Assembly: GCF_024622195.1 (NCBI RefSeq) | Contig: NZ_JANKBI010000001.1 | Coordinates: forward strand, 186,001-250,000 | DNA from: Murimonas intestini | Lineage (GTDB): Bacteria; Bacillota; Clostridia; Lachnospirales; Lachnospiraceae | DNA: 64,000 nucleotides | Direction of reading: 5' to 3' | Shown: positions 8,950-17,893 of the stretch, piece after piece | Position numbering within the stretch: position 1 is the stretch's first letter | Layout of the letters: every line of letters begins with the position of its first letter | Translations under genes and position numbers: made by a program | Notes under the pieces: model-generated | What the model was told of the DNA's origin: nothing | Databases searched by the model: none | Seen by the model: only the letters and a program-made list of their open reading frames with translations

Positions 8950-9800
8950 AATCAAATAGAGAAGTACGACACGCCACCAGACAGGCGGCGTTACCTATTC
9001 CCACACGGAAAAACAGGAACGCTGCTTTTTTTATGCCCTCATGTCGCGCAGTAGGGGCAAAGGAAGCCCTGTATCATGGGGCTTTGCGGGCGCGGTTCTG
9101 ACCGAGCAAGGGAAATATACCTAATCCCTCAAAAACGACTTTCTACCGCGTGACACCCCCACAGCAAATGGCTTGTTGTCGCAAATGCTGTCCTTGCCGG
9201 AGGACTGGGACTATACCCTTGCGGAACTGTCCTACATCAACCGGGAAAGTATCGACGCTATCCGCACCGCCATATAGGAGCTTGAAAAAGCCGGGTATAT
9301 CACAAGGCGGCAGGGACGCGACGACAAAGGCAAAATGACCGCTATCGAGTATACCATTTACGAGCAGCCGCAGCCCTCGCCGGAATTGGATTGTCTGATA
9401 TTGGAAAATCCAACGCAATTAAATAAAGAGATACAAAGAACTGACTTACCCAAAACAGATTTATCTATTATGGGTTTACCAAGTACCTATTCCATTCCTA
9501 TCCTTTCCCCTACCCCCTCACTTTTGGGCGCGGCAGAGCCGCAGGAACGGAAGCGTCCCAACAGAGCGCAATAGAGATATACCGGGAAATCATCAAGGAC
9601 AGTATCAAGTATGACTTTCTCTTGCAGGACAGCAGTATTGACAGCGACTGTCTGAATGAGATTGTGGAAATCATGTTTGAAACGGTATGCACCGCACGAA
9701 AGACAGCCCTGTCTCGTTACCTTGTCTTTTTCATGGGCAGGGACGAAGACATGCTGAAGGCGAACCGGGAAAAGGTGAAGAACAAAGACAGGGGACGCAA
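8950..9800 (+). pseudogene. Decayed integrative-element gene (DUF6017-like HTH protein)
   Basis: Reassembled over three frames, the plus strand encodes pieces familiar from a conserved protein of Tn916/CTn-type integrative elements: PTANGLLSQMLSLPEDWDYT, INRESIDAIRTAI, an in-frame TAG, ELEKAGYITRRQGRDDKGK, AIEYTIYEQPQP, then IEIYREIIKDSIKYDFLLQD and EIVEIMFETVCTARKT. After about 9705 the reading changes to FFMGRDEDML and REKVKNKDRGRK, resembling the end of another element protein (PcfB-like, tentative), as if the intervening DNA was deleted. Family names come from memory of such elements, not from a search. The remnant explains the truncated lemA on its left. Confidence 0.55.
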
Positions 9801-9892
9801 ATTAAGTGTGGCTACCACTTCCTATGCTTGCTACGAAACTTTCTTCTCACTACCTACAACAATGGAAACTTGCACTTTTCCAATCCTACGAA

Positions 9893-11805
9893 ATCGAGTA
9901 GGAGGGAGTGACTAGCTCCCGTCCTCTCACAGCACCGTGCGTACCGTTCGGTACACGGCGCTTTCAATAGTTGACGTGCACTGACTGATAGGCTGTGGCT
10001 AAATCATAAAAACCACTGCTTATCAGTCTTTCTTTTGTTAGTGCTCTGTTGACCGCACCCATTCCCGATACATACCAGTGTTTCTTTCGGCTATTCGCCG
10101 CCTGATGTGCAAAGTATTCGGGTATTCCAAGTTTCATTAGATTTCTTTTCTTGGTTTTCGGTTTCTTCCATTGTTTCCATATACACATGCGTATTCTATG
10201 ATATAGCCATGAGTTTAAATCATCTATCCGATTCTTCATATCCGCAATTCCATAATAATTCAGCCAGCCTCGCATAAAGACTTTTATCTTTTCCAATGCG
10301 GGACGAATACTCTGAACAGACCTTCGGGCACTAAGTCCTTTCAGCTTTGACTTCATCTTCTTCCATGACTTCCCATGAACTCGGATATAAATACCCTTTC
10401 CGTTCTTTCCCAATGTAAAGCCAAGAAACTTAAAATTTCGGATTGCAAATATACTGACTACACGGCTTTTCTCTTGGTTCACTTTTAGTTTTAGGGGCCC
10501 TTCGAGATATTTCGTGCTTGTTTCAAGCAATCGTTTTGCAGCTCTGTCACTCTTTGCCAACAGAACGATATCATCCGCATACCGGACAAACTTCACGCCG
10601 CGTTTCTCATACTCCTGGTCAAACTCATTCAGATAGATATTCGCCAGTAAGGGTGAGATATTTCCTCCCTGTGGCGAACCTTCTTCCGTTTCCATGACTA
10701 CACCGTTCTCCATAACACCTCTTTTCAGATACCTCTTTATCCACTGTATCACTCTTTCATCCTTTACGTTTTTGCGTAAAAGATTTAATAACTTTTCATG
10801 ATTCAAGGTATCGAAATATTTGGATAAATCTAAGGACACCGCATGGGTGTACCCCTGTTCTGCGTGCTCCTTTATCCGTTTCATGGCATCTTTTGCGCAT
10901 CTTCCTGGACGGTAGCCGTAACTGTTGTCCGAGAACAACGGCTCATATATTGGCGTGAGCTGCTGCGTTATGGCTTGTTGGAATATACGGTCTTTGACTG
11001 TTGGAATACCAAGCTTTCGTACTCCACCGTCTGGTTTTGGAATTTCAACTCTTCTTACCGCGTCTGGGGTATATTTCCCTTTATAGATTCTTGCAATAAT
11101 AGTCTGTTGATTTTCCTTGAGATATGCACCTATTTCCTCGACTGTAATTCCGTCGATTCCCGGTGCTCCCTTGTTTGCCTTCACTCTTTTATAAGCTCTG
11201 TTTAGATTGTCTTTGTACAGTATCTTCTCCAAGAGTTCCGGCTGTGCACTGTTTCTTTCTTTCCATATCGAATGAAATGACCGATGCGCTTTCGCATACC
11301 CTTCATGTTCCGCACTATCTCTTTGCAAACAGCCATTATCTTTCATGTTTTCTGCATTCACTGGTCATTCTCTCCTTTCTCGGTCATACTTGAAACTCCT
11401 ATTGATTCGGTCCTTCACCTCTCGGCTACTATGACCTCGGCTGACTTCTGTATGTTCAGCACCGCCTCGTTTCCTTGTACGGTGGTTATTCCTTTCGGAG
11501 CATTTCATACAGACCTCCCCGGGTACCACACGTTTCTTTCTCTCCATCCATCTGCCACATTTACCATACATGATTCCGTGTAGTTATTGGGCTTCGGCTT
11601 GTCTTGTAGTCTTACCCTCATGCATAGCCTGATGTGATTTCTGTTCGTCAGACCAGAGATTTGCCCATGGGTTAGTATGTTCCCCACATCCGGCTTCCTT
11701 CAGATTCCACCTCACGATGGACACCCTTGCCTTCGGCTATATCCTTCCCACTACCGGGCGGATTCCGGACTTGCACCGGTTAGAAACGTGCGCCGCCGGG
11801 CGCAC
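9893..11805 (-). mobile_element. Group II intron (probably group IIC), full length
   Basis: The intron begins on the minus strand at 11805 with the consensus GTGCG (GUGCGCCCGGC, then ACCGGTGCAAGTCCGG of domain I). It carries a reverse transcriptase gene in domain IV and ends near 9893 after a recognisable domain V (GCGCCGTGTACCGAAC pairing with GTACGCACGGTGC) and domain VI (GGGAGCTAGTCACTCCC). About 1.9 kb is the usual size. It lies immediately downstream of a terminator hairpin and T-run on the same strand, the characteristic target of group IIC introns. Both ends are present, so it may still splice and retrohome. The exact 3' end is uncertain by a few bases. Confidence 0.88.
9964..11361 (-). 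CDS. ltrA: Group II intron reverse transcriptase/maturase
   Basis: The 465-residue intron-encoded protein performs target-primed reverse transcription and helps splicing. RT blocks are visible: ANKGAPGIDGITVEEI, RRVEIPKPDGGVRKLGIP, DRIFQQAI, SYGYRPGRCAKDA, VSLDLSKYFDT, EEGSPQGGNISPLLANIYL and the catalytic FVRYADDIV. A maturase/thumb part follows (KVFMRGWLNYYG). There is no C-terminal HNH endonuclease, consistent with group IIC introns that use single-stranded or hairpin-associated targets. The frame is undamaged, unlike the surrounding element. The symbol follows family usage. Confidence 0.93.
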   Translation of the reverse strand: MNAENMKDNGCLQRDSAEHEGYAKAHRSFHSIWKERNSAQPELLEKILYKDNLNRAYKRVKANKGAPGIDGITVEEIGAYLKENQQTIIARIYKGKYTPDAVRRVEIPKPDGGVRKLGIPTVKDRIFQQAITQQLTPIYEPLFSDNSYGYRPGRCAKDAMKRIKEHAEQGYTHAVSLDLSKYFDTLNHEKLLNLLRKNVKDERVIQWIKRYLKRGVMENGVVMETEEGSPQGGNISPLLANIYLNEFDQEYEKRGVKFVRYADDIVLLAKSDRAAKRLLETSTKYLEGPLKLKVNQEKSRVVSIFAIRNFKFLGFTLGKNGKGIYIRVHGKSWKKMKSKLKGLSARRSVQSIRPALEKIKVFMRGWLNYYGIADMKNRIDDLNSWLYHRIRMCIWKQWKKPKTKKRNLMKLGIPEYFAHQAANSRKKHWYVSGMGAVNRALTKERLISSGFYDLATAYQSVHVNY

Positions 11806-11843
11806 AAGAAAAACGCTGCAATCTTAAAAAGATTACAACGTTT
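11806..11843 (-). terminator. Terminator hairpin that served as intron target
   Basis: Minus-strand RNA forms AAACGUUGUAAUCUU / AAGAUUGCAGCGUUU. Its only irregularities are two G-U pairs; the plus strand would have A-C mismatches instead, so the hairpin evolved to work on the minus strand. A U-rich tail follows, and the intron starts immediately after it. Confidence 0.85.
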
Positions 11844-11926
11844 CCTAATACCTGTTCTGTTTTGTAGAGGACATGGTTATTTGTCCTCACTTTCGACTTC
11901 CTTAACCTCTTTTGCCGTGGTGTTTA

Positions 11927-12022
11927 CTATCCGCTGTTCTTAATAGACGCAATATAGCGGGGCGCAATGTTCAGCTCGTCTGCTAATTTATTTCTTGAAT
12001 ATCCCCGCGCCTTTCGTGCTGC
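11927..12022 (-). pseudogene. XRE-family HTH regulator remnant
   Basis: A start-less frame of about 31 codons reads AARKARGYSRNKLADELNIA followed by PRYIASIKNSG and TAG. This is the helix-turn-helix core of small XRE repressors common in integrative elements. An in-frame stop precedes it, and the C-terminal half is replaced. It would have been transcribed toward the terminator at 11806-11843, so it belongs to the same decayed element. Confidence 0.55.
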
Positions 12023-12122
12023 CTACATTTTACTTTTCATTCTATTCGTTTGGATATGAGTGTACATTTCATAGTATGGATAGTAATAGAGTATATTATC
12101 AAAACAGTCAACACACACAATC

Positions 12123-12151
12123 TTGTGAATTTCAGATATACGAAGTATAAT
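12123..12151 (+). promoter_or_regulatory. Promoter of the MerR regulator gene
   Basis: TTGTGA (12123-12128), a 17-bp spacer and TATAAT (12146-12151). The predicted transcript starts about 14 bases before the ATG, directly ahead of the AGGAGGG ribosome site, leaving almost no leader. Confidence 0.75.
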
Positions 12152-12171
12152 GGCTGTAGGAGGGAAACAAA

Positions 12172-13200
12172 ATGGAATTTTTAACAGCCAATGAAATGTC
12201 ACAAATATGGAATGTTTCAAGCCGCATGGTGGCTTACTACTGCAAGGCAGGAAAAATTGCAGGGGCAATGAAAAAGGGCAAAACATGGCTAATACCCGCA
12301 CACGCTGAAAAACCTGTGGACAATCGGTTTTCTACAAACAAAGTTATAGTTGGTGATAACCCCGAATTGCAGGGGGAACTACATAAAATTAACCGCATGG
12401 ATTCAGAGAACAATGCTGTTTATCGTGCCAATGATATTTATAAAAACCTCGGACTTACGAGGGAAACACTGCGCTATTACGAGGAAATCGGGCTGATAGA
12501 GCCACAAAGAAACAAAAACAGCCAATACCGCGAATTTACCTTTGAGGACGTTTCCTGCTTAATGTCCATTGATTTTTACAAGAAGCGCGGTTTTACGCCG
12601 CTTGAAATAAAAGAACTTATGGAATCCGGGGAGCGTGACGGTATCACCTCGTTAAGTAGAAAAATAAGCGAGGTAGAAAATAATATCCACATACAACAGC
12701 GTATTCTAAAACGTCTTGCCGAAACAAAGGTATTTTGTGAGTATGCTGCCCTTTCGTCTAAATTATTCACGGTGAAAGAGCTGCCGCTGTATTTGGCGCT
12801 TGAAACTTTTGATGCAGTATCGTCCCTTAATGATTACAAGGACAGAGTGCTTGCGTTCATAGATTTGCAGGAGGACGATATTTTATCAAGTCTTGTTCGT
12901 GCAGTTACCTTTGACCAAACCGGGTATAAAGGGACAAAGATGTGCCTTGTAAGGCGTGCTGCAAAAAAAGTGCAGGCTGGAGAAAAAACATATCTTGAAA
13001 GTGGTAAATGTCTGCATACTGTATTGGAAGCGGACAGTCACGATGATTCCGTTATGGAAAAAATGTTTTTTGCCGCCTATGGCTGGGCAGAAGAACATAA
13101 AGAAACTTTCAAAGGTGTTGTCTATATCTTCATTCGTTTTGTTGAGCTTTCAGGGCATACAGAGCACAATTTTTACGAGGTGTTTATCCCTTTGAAATAA
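12172..13200 (+). CDS. MerR-family regulator with extra N-terminal helix-turn-helix
   Basis: A 342-residue regulator. Residues 1-50 form an excisionase-like winged helix (FLTANEMSQIWNVSSRMV, then CKAGKIAG and GKTWLIPAHA). Residues about 80-150 are a canonical MerR DNA-binding domain (YRANDIYKNLGLTRETLRYY, EEIGLIEPQRN, FYKKRGFTPLEIKELM), then a coiled coil (about 155-190) and a C-terminal ligand domain of GyrI-like appearance (about 200-342, ending FVELSGHTEHNFYEVFIPLK). Two DNA-binding modules in one chain are unusual. It lies just before a MerR-type operator (13216-13246), so it probably activates the MFS-remnant/ABC operon downstream in response to a drug-like ligand (inference). Confidence 0.85.
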   Translation: MEFLTANEMSQIWNVSSRMVAYYCKAGKIAGAMKKGKTWLIPAHAEKPVDNRFSTNKVIVGDNPELQGELHKINRMDSENNAVYRANDIYKNLGLTRETLRYYEEIGLIEPQRNKNSQYREFTFEDVSCLMSIDFYKKRGFTPLEIKELMESGERDGITSLSRKISEVENNIHIQQRILKRLAETKVFCEYAALSSKLFTVKELPLYLALETFDAVSSLNDYKDRVLAFIDLQEDDILSSLVRAVTFDQTGYKGTKMCLVRRAAKKVQAGEKTYLESGKCLHTVLEADSHDDSVMEKMFFAAYGWAEEHKETFKGVVYIFIRFVELSGHTEHNFYEVFIPLK

Positions 13201-13215
13201 AGAAAAAATCCCCTA

Positions 13216-13246
13216 TTGACTTGGGGGTTACCCCCACCCTTAAACT
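13216..13246 (+). promoter_or_regulatory. MerR-type operator-promoter (19-bp spacer with perfect dyad)
   Basis: TTGACT (13216-13221) and TAAACT (13241-13246) are separated by 19 bp. The spacer contains the perfect palindrome TGGGGGT-T-ACCCCCA (13222-13236). An over-long spacer with a central dyad is the classical MerR-family arrangement, in which the regulator twists DNA to align -35 and -10. It lies 16 bp after the merR-type gene and about 20 bp before the next start. Confidence 0.85.
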
Positions 13247-13267
13247 TATTGGTAAAGGGAGGTGGCT

Positions 13268-13627
13268 ATGATGAATAACACAAAAAAGTATGGCAAGGAT
13301 TATACGCTTGTGGTTGTCGGTCAGATAGTATCGCTATTTGGCAATGCAATCCTGCGTTTTTCCTTGCCATTATATTTATTAAGAAAAACAGGTTCGCCAA
13401 CTTTGTTTGGCATTGTGACAGCCTGTTCTTTTTTGCCCATGATTGTGTTGTCACTTTTGTGCGGGGTACTGGCTGACCGTGTGAACAAACGAAATATTAT
13501 GGTCTGTTTAGATTTTCTGACGGCGGGTGTCATTACGGTATTTTCATGGCTCTTAGGAATACATTATCATCGGCGCAAGTATGATATCCTTGGTGATTGC
13601 CGTGCGCTCAAAAAAGATACTTATTAA
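13268..13627 (+). pseudogene. MFS efflux transporter, N-terminal fragment
   Basis: About 100 residues match the first three helices of an MFS drug exporter (VVVGQIVSLFGNAILRFSLP, TLFGIVTACSFLPMIVLSL, then the A-like motif GVLADRVNKRNIM). After FSWLLGI the sequence turns into an unrelated tail and stops. Intact members have about 400 residues, so roughly three quarters is deleted. AAAGGGAGG precedes the ATG at 13268. As first gene behind the MerR-type promoter, its loss leaves only the ABC pair as effector. Confidence 0.75.
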
Positions 13628-13647
13628 ATTAGGAGGAAGAAACCATT

Positions 13648-14373
13648 ATGACGAATACAGCAGTAGAAATTCGTAATTTGACAAAGGTATTTGAAGGCAA
13701 GGAGGTTTTGCGGGGCTGTAATCTAACTGTGCAAAGCGGCACGATTTACGGACTTCTTGGTGCAAACGGCGCAGGCAAGACCACCATGTTTAAGTTAATC
13801 ACAGGCTTGCTATCCCCGACCGCCGGAAACATAAAAGTGCAGGGGGAAACATTGTCGATTAACAAAAAAGACTTCCTGGGAAAAATGGGGATTTTGATTG
13901 AAACGCCCGTCTTTTATGACCATTTATCCGCAAGAGAGAACTTGGAAATTCATTTAAGTTACATGGAACACAGCTTTGGGAAAATCGAGCAAGTATTAGA
14001 AATGGTGGGGCTTGGCGATACAGGAAAGCAGCCTGTTTCTAAATTTTCTCTTGGAATGAAACAACGGCTTGCTATCGGACGGGCAATCAGCCACTCTCCC
14101 CAGATTTTGATTTTAGACGAGCCAATCAACGGGCTTGACCCTATGGGAATCCGGCAAATAAGAAATTTGTTCTTATCTCTGGCAAAAGACGGCATGACAC
14201 TACTTATTTCAAGCCATGTTCTGAGCGAGGTTGAGCATATTGCGGATGTGGTTGGCGTTCTTACAAACGGAAACGTTGTGCAAGAGGTGGCTATATCCGA
14301 AATCAAGAAACAATACCCGAACGGCTTGGAGGAATATTTCTTTCAGATTATGAGCGGAGGTGCAGGAGCATGA
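13648..14373 (+). CDS. ABC transporter ATP-binding protein, bacitracin/lantibiotic-resistance type (BcrA-like)
   Basis: A 241-residue ATPase with Walker A LLGANGAGKTT, signature FSLGMKQRLAIGRAI, Walker B ILILDEPINGLDPMG and H-loop SSHVLSEVEHIADV. The ASN-linked EYFFQIMSG end is typical of BcrA/LanF-type ATPases that pair with ABC-2 permeases. AGGAGGAAG precedes the start. The next gene overlaps by four bases (ATGA), indicating translational coupling. Likely exports a peptide antibiotic or protects from one; the exact compound cannot be inferred. Confidence 0.9.
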   Translation: MTNTAVEIRNLTKVFEGKEVLRGCNLTVQSGTIYGLLGANGAGKTTMFKLITGLLSPTAGNIKVQGETLSINKKDFLGKMGILIETPVFYDHLSARENLEIHLSYMEHSFGKIEQVLEMVGLGDTGKQPVSKFSLGMKQRLAIGRAISHSPQILILDEPINGLDPMGIRQIRNLFLSLAKDGMTLLISSHVLSEVEHIADVVGVLTNGNVVQEVAISEIKKQYPNGLEEYFFQIMSGGAGA

Positions 14374-15077
14374 ACATACTAAAATTAGAGCTAAAAAAGA
14401 CAAACATAAAGCCTTATTTTTTTTCTGCTATTGCCATATTCGTGTGCATTATGGGGCTGACATACATACTTGCATGGGTACCCCATTTGGATTCAGGAGA
14501 CAAAAATGCAGCTATCCTATTCTCCACCTATCAAGGAATCGCGGCAATCTGTAATGCGGTTGCTTTGATATCTTTTTCGATATTGGCTTCTGCTATGGGT
14601 TATCGCTATTTGACAAAAGAATATTGTGGCGTGGGTGCAATCCTCTTATTCAGCTATCCCATAAATCGCAAATCTGTTGTATGGGCAAAAGCGGCGGTAA
14701 TTTTGCTTTTCATCAGCACCACAATGTTCTTAACTGAATATGGCGGCTTTCTGATTTTTATCGGGACAGATTCAGTTCTCCAAATGGTAAATGATACCCT
14801 GGTACTGGGCGATTTTATGTTAGCGTTTAGAAACGCTTTGGTATTGGTGTGCCTTGCGGACGGTATAGCGTTATGCGCGATCAGAATCGGCTTCATCAAA
14901 AAGTCAAATTCTGTAACCATTATTTCCGCTGTTATACTAAGTATGCTTTTGATAAATCCTGTAGCGGCAATCAATGAGCAGTTTCTACCAGTTTTATTTC
15001 TCTCAACAGCGGCTCTGATTGGAGGTATTCTGCTCACCCTTAATGTCTCCCACAAAGTAAACCGCATGGAAATATAG
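14370..15077 (+). CDS. ABC-2 type permease, partner of the BcrA-like ATPase
   Basis: A 235-residue membrane protein with about six helices (for example FFSAIAIFVCIMGLTYILAW, ISFSILASAMGYRYL, AAVILLFISTTMFLTEYGGF and VTIISAVILSMLLINPVAA). The N-terminus MNILKLELKKT and the motif RYLTKEYCGVGAILLFSYPI are usual for BcrB/LanG-like permeases. The start overlaps the ATPase stop by ATGA. Appears intact; with the ATPase it forms the only complete transporter controlled by the MerR-type promoter. Confidence 0.87.
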   Translation: MNILKLELKKTNIKPYFFSAIAIFVCIMGLTYILAWVPHLDSGDKNAAILFSTYQGIAAICNAVALISFSILASAMGYRYLTKEYCGVGAILLFSYPINRKSVVWAKAAVILLFISTTMFLTEYGGFLIFIGTDSVLQMVNDTLVLGDFMLAFRNALVLVCLADGIALCAIRIGFIKKSNSVTIISAVILSMLLINPVAAINEQFLPVLFLSTAALIGGILLTLNVSHKVNRMEI

Positions 15078-15096
15078 TGGCAAAGGAGAGCTTATT

Positions 15097-15679
15097 ATGA
15101 GTCAAAGAAAATTTATCTCAAAGAAGAATTGAGTATGATGTGGCGTTATTTGTTTTATACCTTTGCAATCGCATGGGGAACAGAACTTTAGCTAATTGCG
15201 TTGTATCGTTTCAATCTGTTAAGTGAAAACATTACTCTTTTTCTCTATTTTACAGTAATCGGCTTTGGGGCGGGGGCTTAGAGGAAATCGGTTGGCGGGG
15301 TGTTTTTCAGCCTTTGCTTGAAAAACGGTTTTCGTTTTTAGCAGCTGCACTCATCGAGGGGGTAATTTGGGGTGTTTGGCATTTACCATTGTGGTTCATA
15401 CCAAACTCTACACAGGGAGATATGAACTTTATTGCCTTTACCCTGTATTGCACTACTTTGGGAATGACCCTTGCGGCTGCCTATCGGCTGACAAAGTGCA
15501 TTTGGGTAACAATCTTAATCCATGCTTGGAGTAACACCGTTTTAGGTGGAATGTATACACTCACTTCCTTGAACAATTCTCCAAGCGTAAAAACACTTGT
15601 TGTCTATGCTTTGCAGATAGCAGCGATTATGCTGATATTGTTAATTGAGAAAAAACGCCGAAAGTGTTTGCTAAGGTAA
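15097..15679 (+). pseudogene. CPBP (CAAX-like) intramembrane metalloprotease, broken
   Basis: The start MSQRKFISKKN hits a stop, then MMWRYLFYTFAIAWGTEL ends in TAG, and a frame change near 15280 leads into the family motifs: LEEIGWRGVFQPLL (motif 1, catalytic Glu pair), GVIWGVWHLPLWF (motif 2) and ILIHAWSNTVLGG (motif 3). The C-terminal half is therefore well preserved and the N-terminal half is shortened and interrupted. CPBP proteases often accompany bacteriocin immunity genes. AAAGGAG precedes the first ATG, placing it as last gene of the MerR-controlled operon. Confidence 0.75.
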
Positions 15680-15798
15680 ATCCACACATATATATTTATT
15701 TTAACTATATAATTTCATTAAACTAATATACATCTGCCTAAATAAAACAGTTTATCAATAACGGGAATCCACAGCCTGCAGATCCATCTCCTGCTTTT

Positions 15799-15839
15799 CG
15801 GGACTGCCGGGTACATCATGATCAGCACCGGCAATCCCG
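15799..15839. repeat. Imperfect inverted repeat
   Basis: CGGGACTGCCGG (15799-15810) pairs with CCGGCAATCCCG (15828-15839) with one mismatch and a 17-base interior. No T-run follows on either strand, so it is not an obvious terminator. It sits between two converging broken genes. Confidence 0.4.
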
Positions 15840-15847
15840 TACAAGCT

Positions 15848-16225
15848 TTATTTCAACTGATATAAACGGCCGTTTTGAATTGCTTTTATGTTCTTTGCAA
15901 TTCTTTCCTCCGAATAACGCTTTCTGATGGATTTTGCAGGAATACCTCCTACAATGGTATATGGTGATACGTCCTTTGTCACTACAGCGCGGGCACCGAT
16001 AATTGCCCCGCATCCGATCGAGCAGAATCTGCCAATCATCAAACGGTCATGGTTTATGGGATAATGATACAGAACATTATTTTTCTCAAAATCTGTTGGG
16101 TCATTGACAAAATCATTGTACATTGTATAATCGCCTACCTGAATGCTCGGGTCAGTAATTGCATTTTTTAAGTAAATCGTCTGTTTATCCCCTGTTCTGG
16201 GATATAATTTCTTTGAATCCGCCAT
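15848..16225 (-). pseudogene. Vat/CatB-like xenobiotic acetyltransferase with in-frame deletions
   Basis: The 125-residue product keeps the N-terminus (LYPRTGDKQTIYLKNAI) and part of the left-handed beta-helix of streptogramin A/chloramphenicol acetyltransferases. It then jumps from MIGRFCSIGCGA straight to AIIGARAVVTKDVSPYTIVG; intact enzymes have about 60 residues there, including the active-site His loop (SxNH). A second, smaller deletion seems to join EERIA to KNIKAIQNG. Both are in frame. Without the catalytic His it should be inactive. It starts one base after the ABC-F stop, as the last gene of that operon. Confidence 0.72.
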
Positions 16226-16226
16226 T

Positions 16227-17861
16227 TTAATAGTCCTCCTCTATATTATTAAAGCCATAATAGTATTCCAGCATTTCACGGGAATAATCCACGACTCTGC
16301 CGGCAGGTAAGATCAGCACCCGGTTGATGCCAATCTGCTCAACGAACCACGGGTTATGACTGACAACCATAATGGTACCTTCAAAAAGATCAAAGTTTTT
16401 GCCAATGATACTCTGTGTTTCAGGGTCCAAGTGATTCGTGGGCTCGTCAAGAAGCAGAAAGTTTGCCTTTTGCAGCAAAATCCTGCATAGTGCAATGCGG
16501 GCTTTTTCACCGGGAGACAGAACCTCTACTTTTTTATTGATATCATCTTCATAAAAAAGAAAATTGCTTAAAACAGATCGCAACTCCTTAACGGCATATC
16601 CTTCTGTCTGTACATTCTCAAAAACAGTTTTTTGCAGATCAAGTTGTTCCAGTTCCTGGGCATAATAAGCCACATCCGTTTTCGGATGAAACCGGACTTC
16701 CCCCGCATCAGGGGTAAGAATACCCATGACCAGCTTGAGCAGTGTGGATTTTCCCACACCGTTTTTGCCAACCACCAAAAAACGCTCTTTTCTTTTTATT
16801 TGAAACGACAAATCTTTGTAGAGATACGGCTGATCCGGATAACAAAATGACAGGTTTTTCACCTGTAATGGGATATCCCCGCTCTCCCGCACAGGGTGGA
16901 TATCCATTTTAACACGCTTATAAACCCGTTCACGGCTGTGCTGCCTGCTCCGTTTTTTCTCCAGACGCAGCTCCCGTTCCTGTCCCATGCGTTTGATCGC
17001 ATGATTGGTACGGCTTGCCTGGTTTGCCCGCCGTACAAAATCTTCCAGTTCCCTGATTTCTTTTTCCTCCTGAGCAATGATCCGTTCACGCAGACGCCGT
17101 TCCTCCGCATATTTCTTTTTGTAAGTTTTATAATCGCCGTCATAGATGGATATTTTATGCGTCACTTTATTGATGAACAGTATCTTATTTATGATCTCAT
17201 CAAGAAAGGTCACATCATGGCTGATGATCAATACCAGCCCCTTATAATTTTTGAGAAAATCCGTCACAAACTCTTTTGAAGCTGCATCTAAATGATTTGT
17301 GGGTTCATCTAAAAGCAGGATTTCAGATTTTGAGTACAGAACACGCGCGAAAGCTATCTTTGATTTCTGCCCGCCGGACAGCCGGCTAAGCGGCGTTTCC
17401 AACAGATCAATGTCAATCTGCATACGGTCTATCATATCAAGCAGAATACTTTCCGCATTATAATAGTCGAAAAACTCTAAACGGGTCTGGATCTTCTCCA
17501 TTCGTGTAAGCAATATCCCCTGCTCCGAAACATCCGCCTGTTCCAACTTCTGATAAATCCGGTCCAGCTCTGTCTCCAGCCTGCCAATGGGACGTCCCTC
17601 CTGCAGGTACTCAAGCACCGTACAGGATTCATCCTCCACCGCAATTTCCTGGGGCAGATAACCAATTCGTGCATTGTGCGTGTTAATACTTCCGCTGTCT
17701 AATTCCTGCTCCCGCAGTAGAACACGGAACAATGTGGTTTTCCCGGAGCCATTGACACCAACAATACCTACTTTATCATGATCATTCACTTGAAATTCTG
17801 CGTCCTCATAGATTACTTCCAAACCAAAGGCGAGATTCATATTACTGCCATTCATAGTCAT
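16227..17861 (-). CDS. ABC-F protein, probable antibiotic-resistance ribosome-protection type
   Basis: A 544-residue soluble protein with two ATPase domains and no membrane helix. Domain 1: VGVNGSGKTT, LSGGQKSKIAF, ILLLDEPTNHLD. Domain 2: VGKNGVGKST, LSPGEKARIAL, FLLLDEPTNHLD. They are joined by a long charged linker (about 245-330) of the kind that reaches into the ribosome. The start at 17861 has GGAAAGG seven bases upstream. Vat and MATE remnants in the same operon and an attenuator-like leader upstream point to the Lsa/Vga/Msr resistance side of ABC-F (inference), perhaps against streptogramin A, lincosamides or pleuromutilins. It is the only intact gene of the operon. Confidence 0.87.
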   Translation of the reverse strand: MTMNGSNMNLAFGLEVIYEDAEFQVNDHDKVGIVGVNGSGKTTLFRVLLREQELDSGSINTHNARIGYLPQEIAVEDESCTVLEYLQEGRPIGRLETELDRIYQKLEQADVSEQGILLTRMEKIQTRLEFFDYYNAESILLDMIDRMQIDIDLLETPLSRLSGGQKSKIAFARVLYSKSEILLLDEPTNHLDAASKEFVTDFLKNYKGLVLIISHDVTFLDEIINKILFINKVTHKISIYDGDYKTYKKKYAEERRLRERIIAQEEKEIRELEDFVRRANQASRTNHAIKRMGQERELRLEKKRSRQHSRERVYKRVKMDIHPVRESGDIPLQVKNLSFCYPDQPYLYKDLSFQIKRKERFLVVGKNGVGKSTLLKLVMGILTPDAGEVRFHPKTDVAYYAQELEQLDLQKTVFENVQTEGYAVKELRSVLSNFLFYEDDINKKVEVLSPGEKARIALCRILLQKANFLLLDEPTNHLDPETQSIIGKNFDLFEGTIMVVSHNPWFVEQIGINRVLILPAGRVVDYSREMLEYYYGFNNIEEDY

Positions 17862-17893
17862 AACCAAACCTTTCCATTTTAATTTTTATTTTA

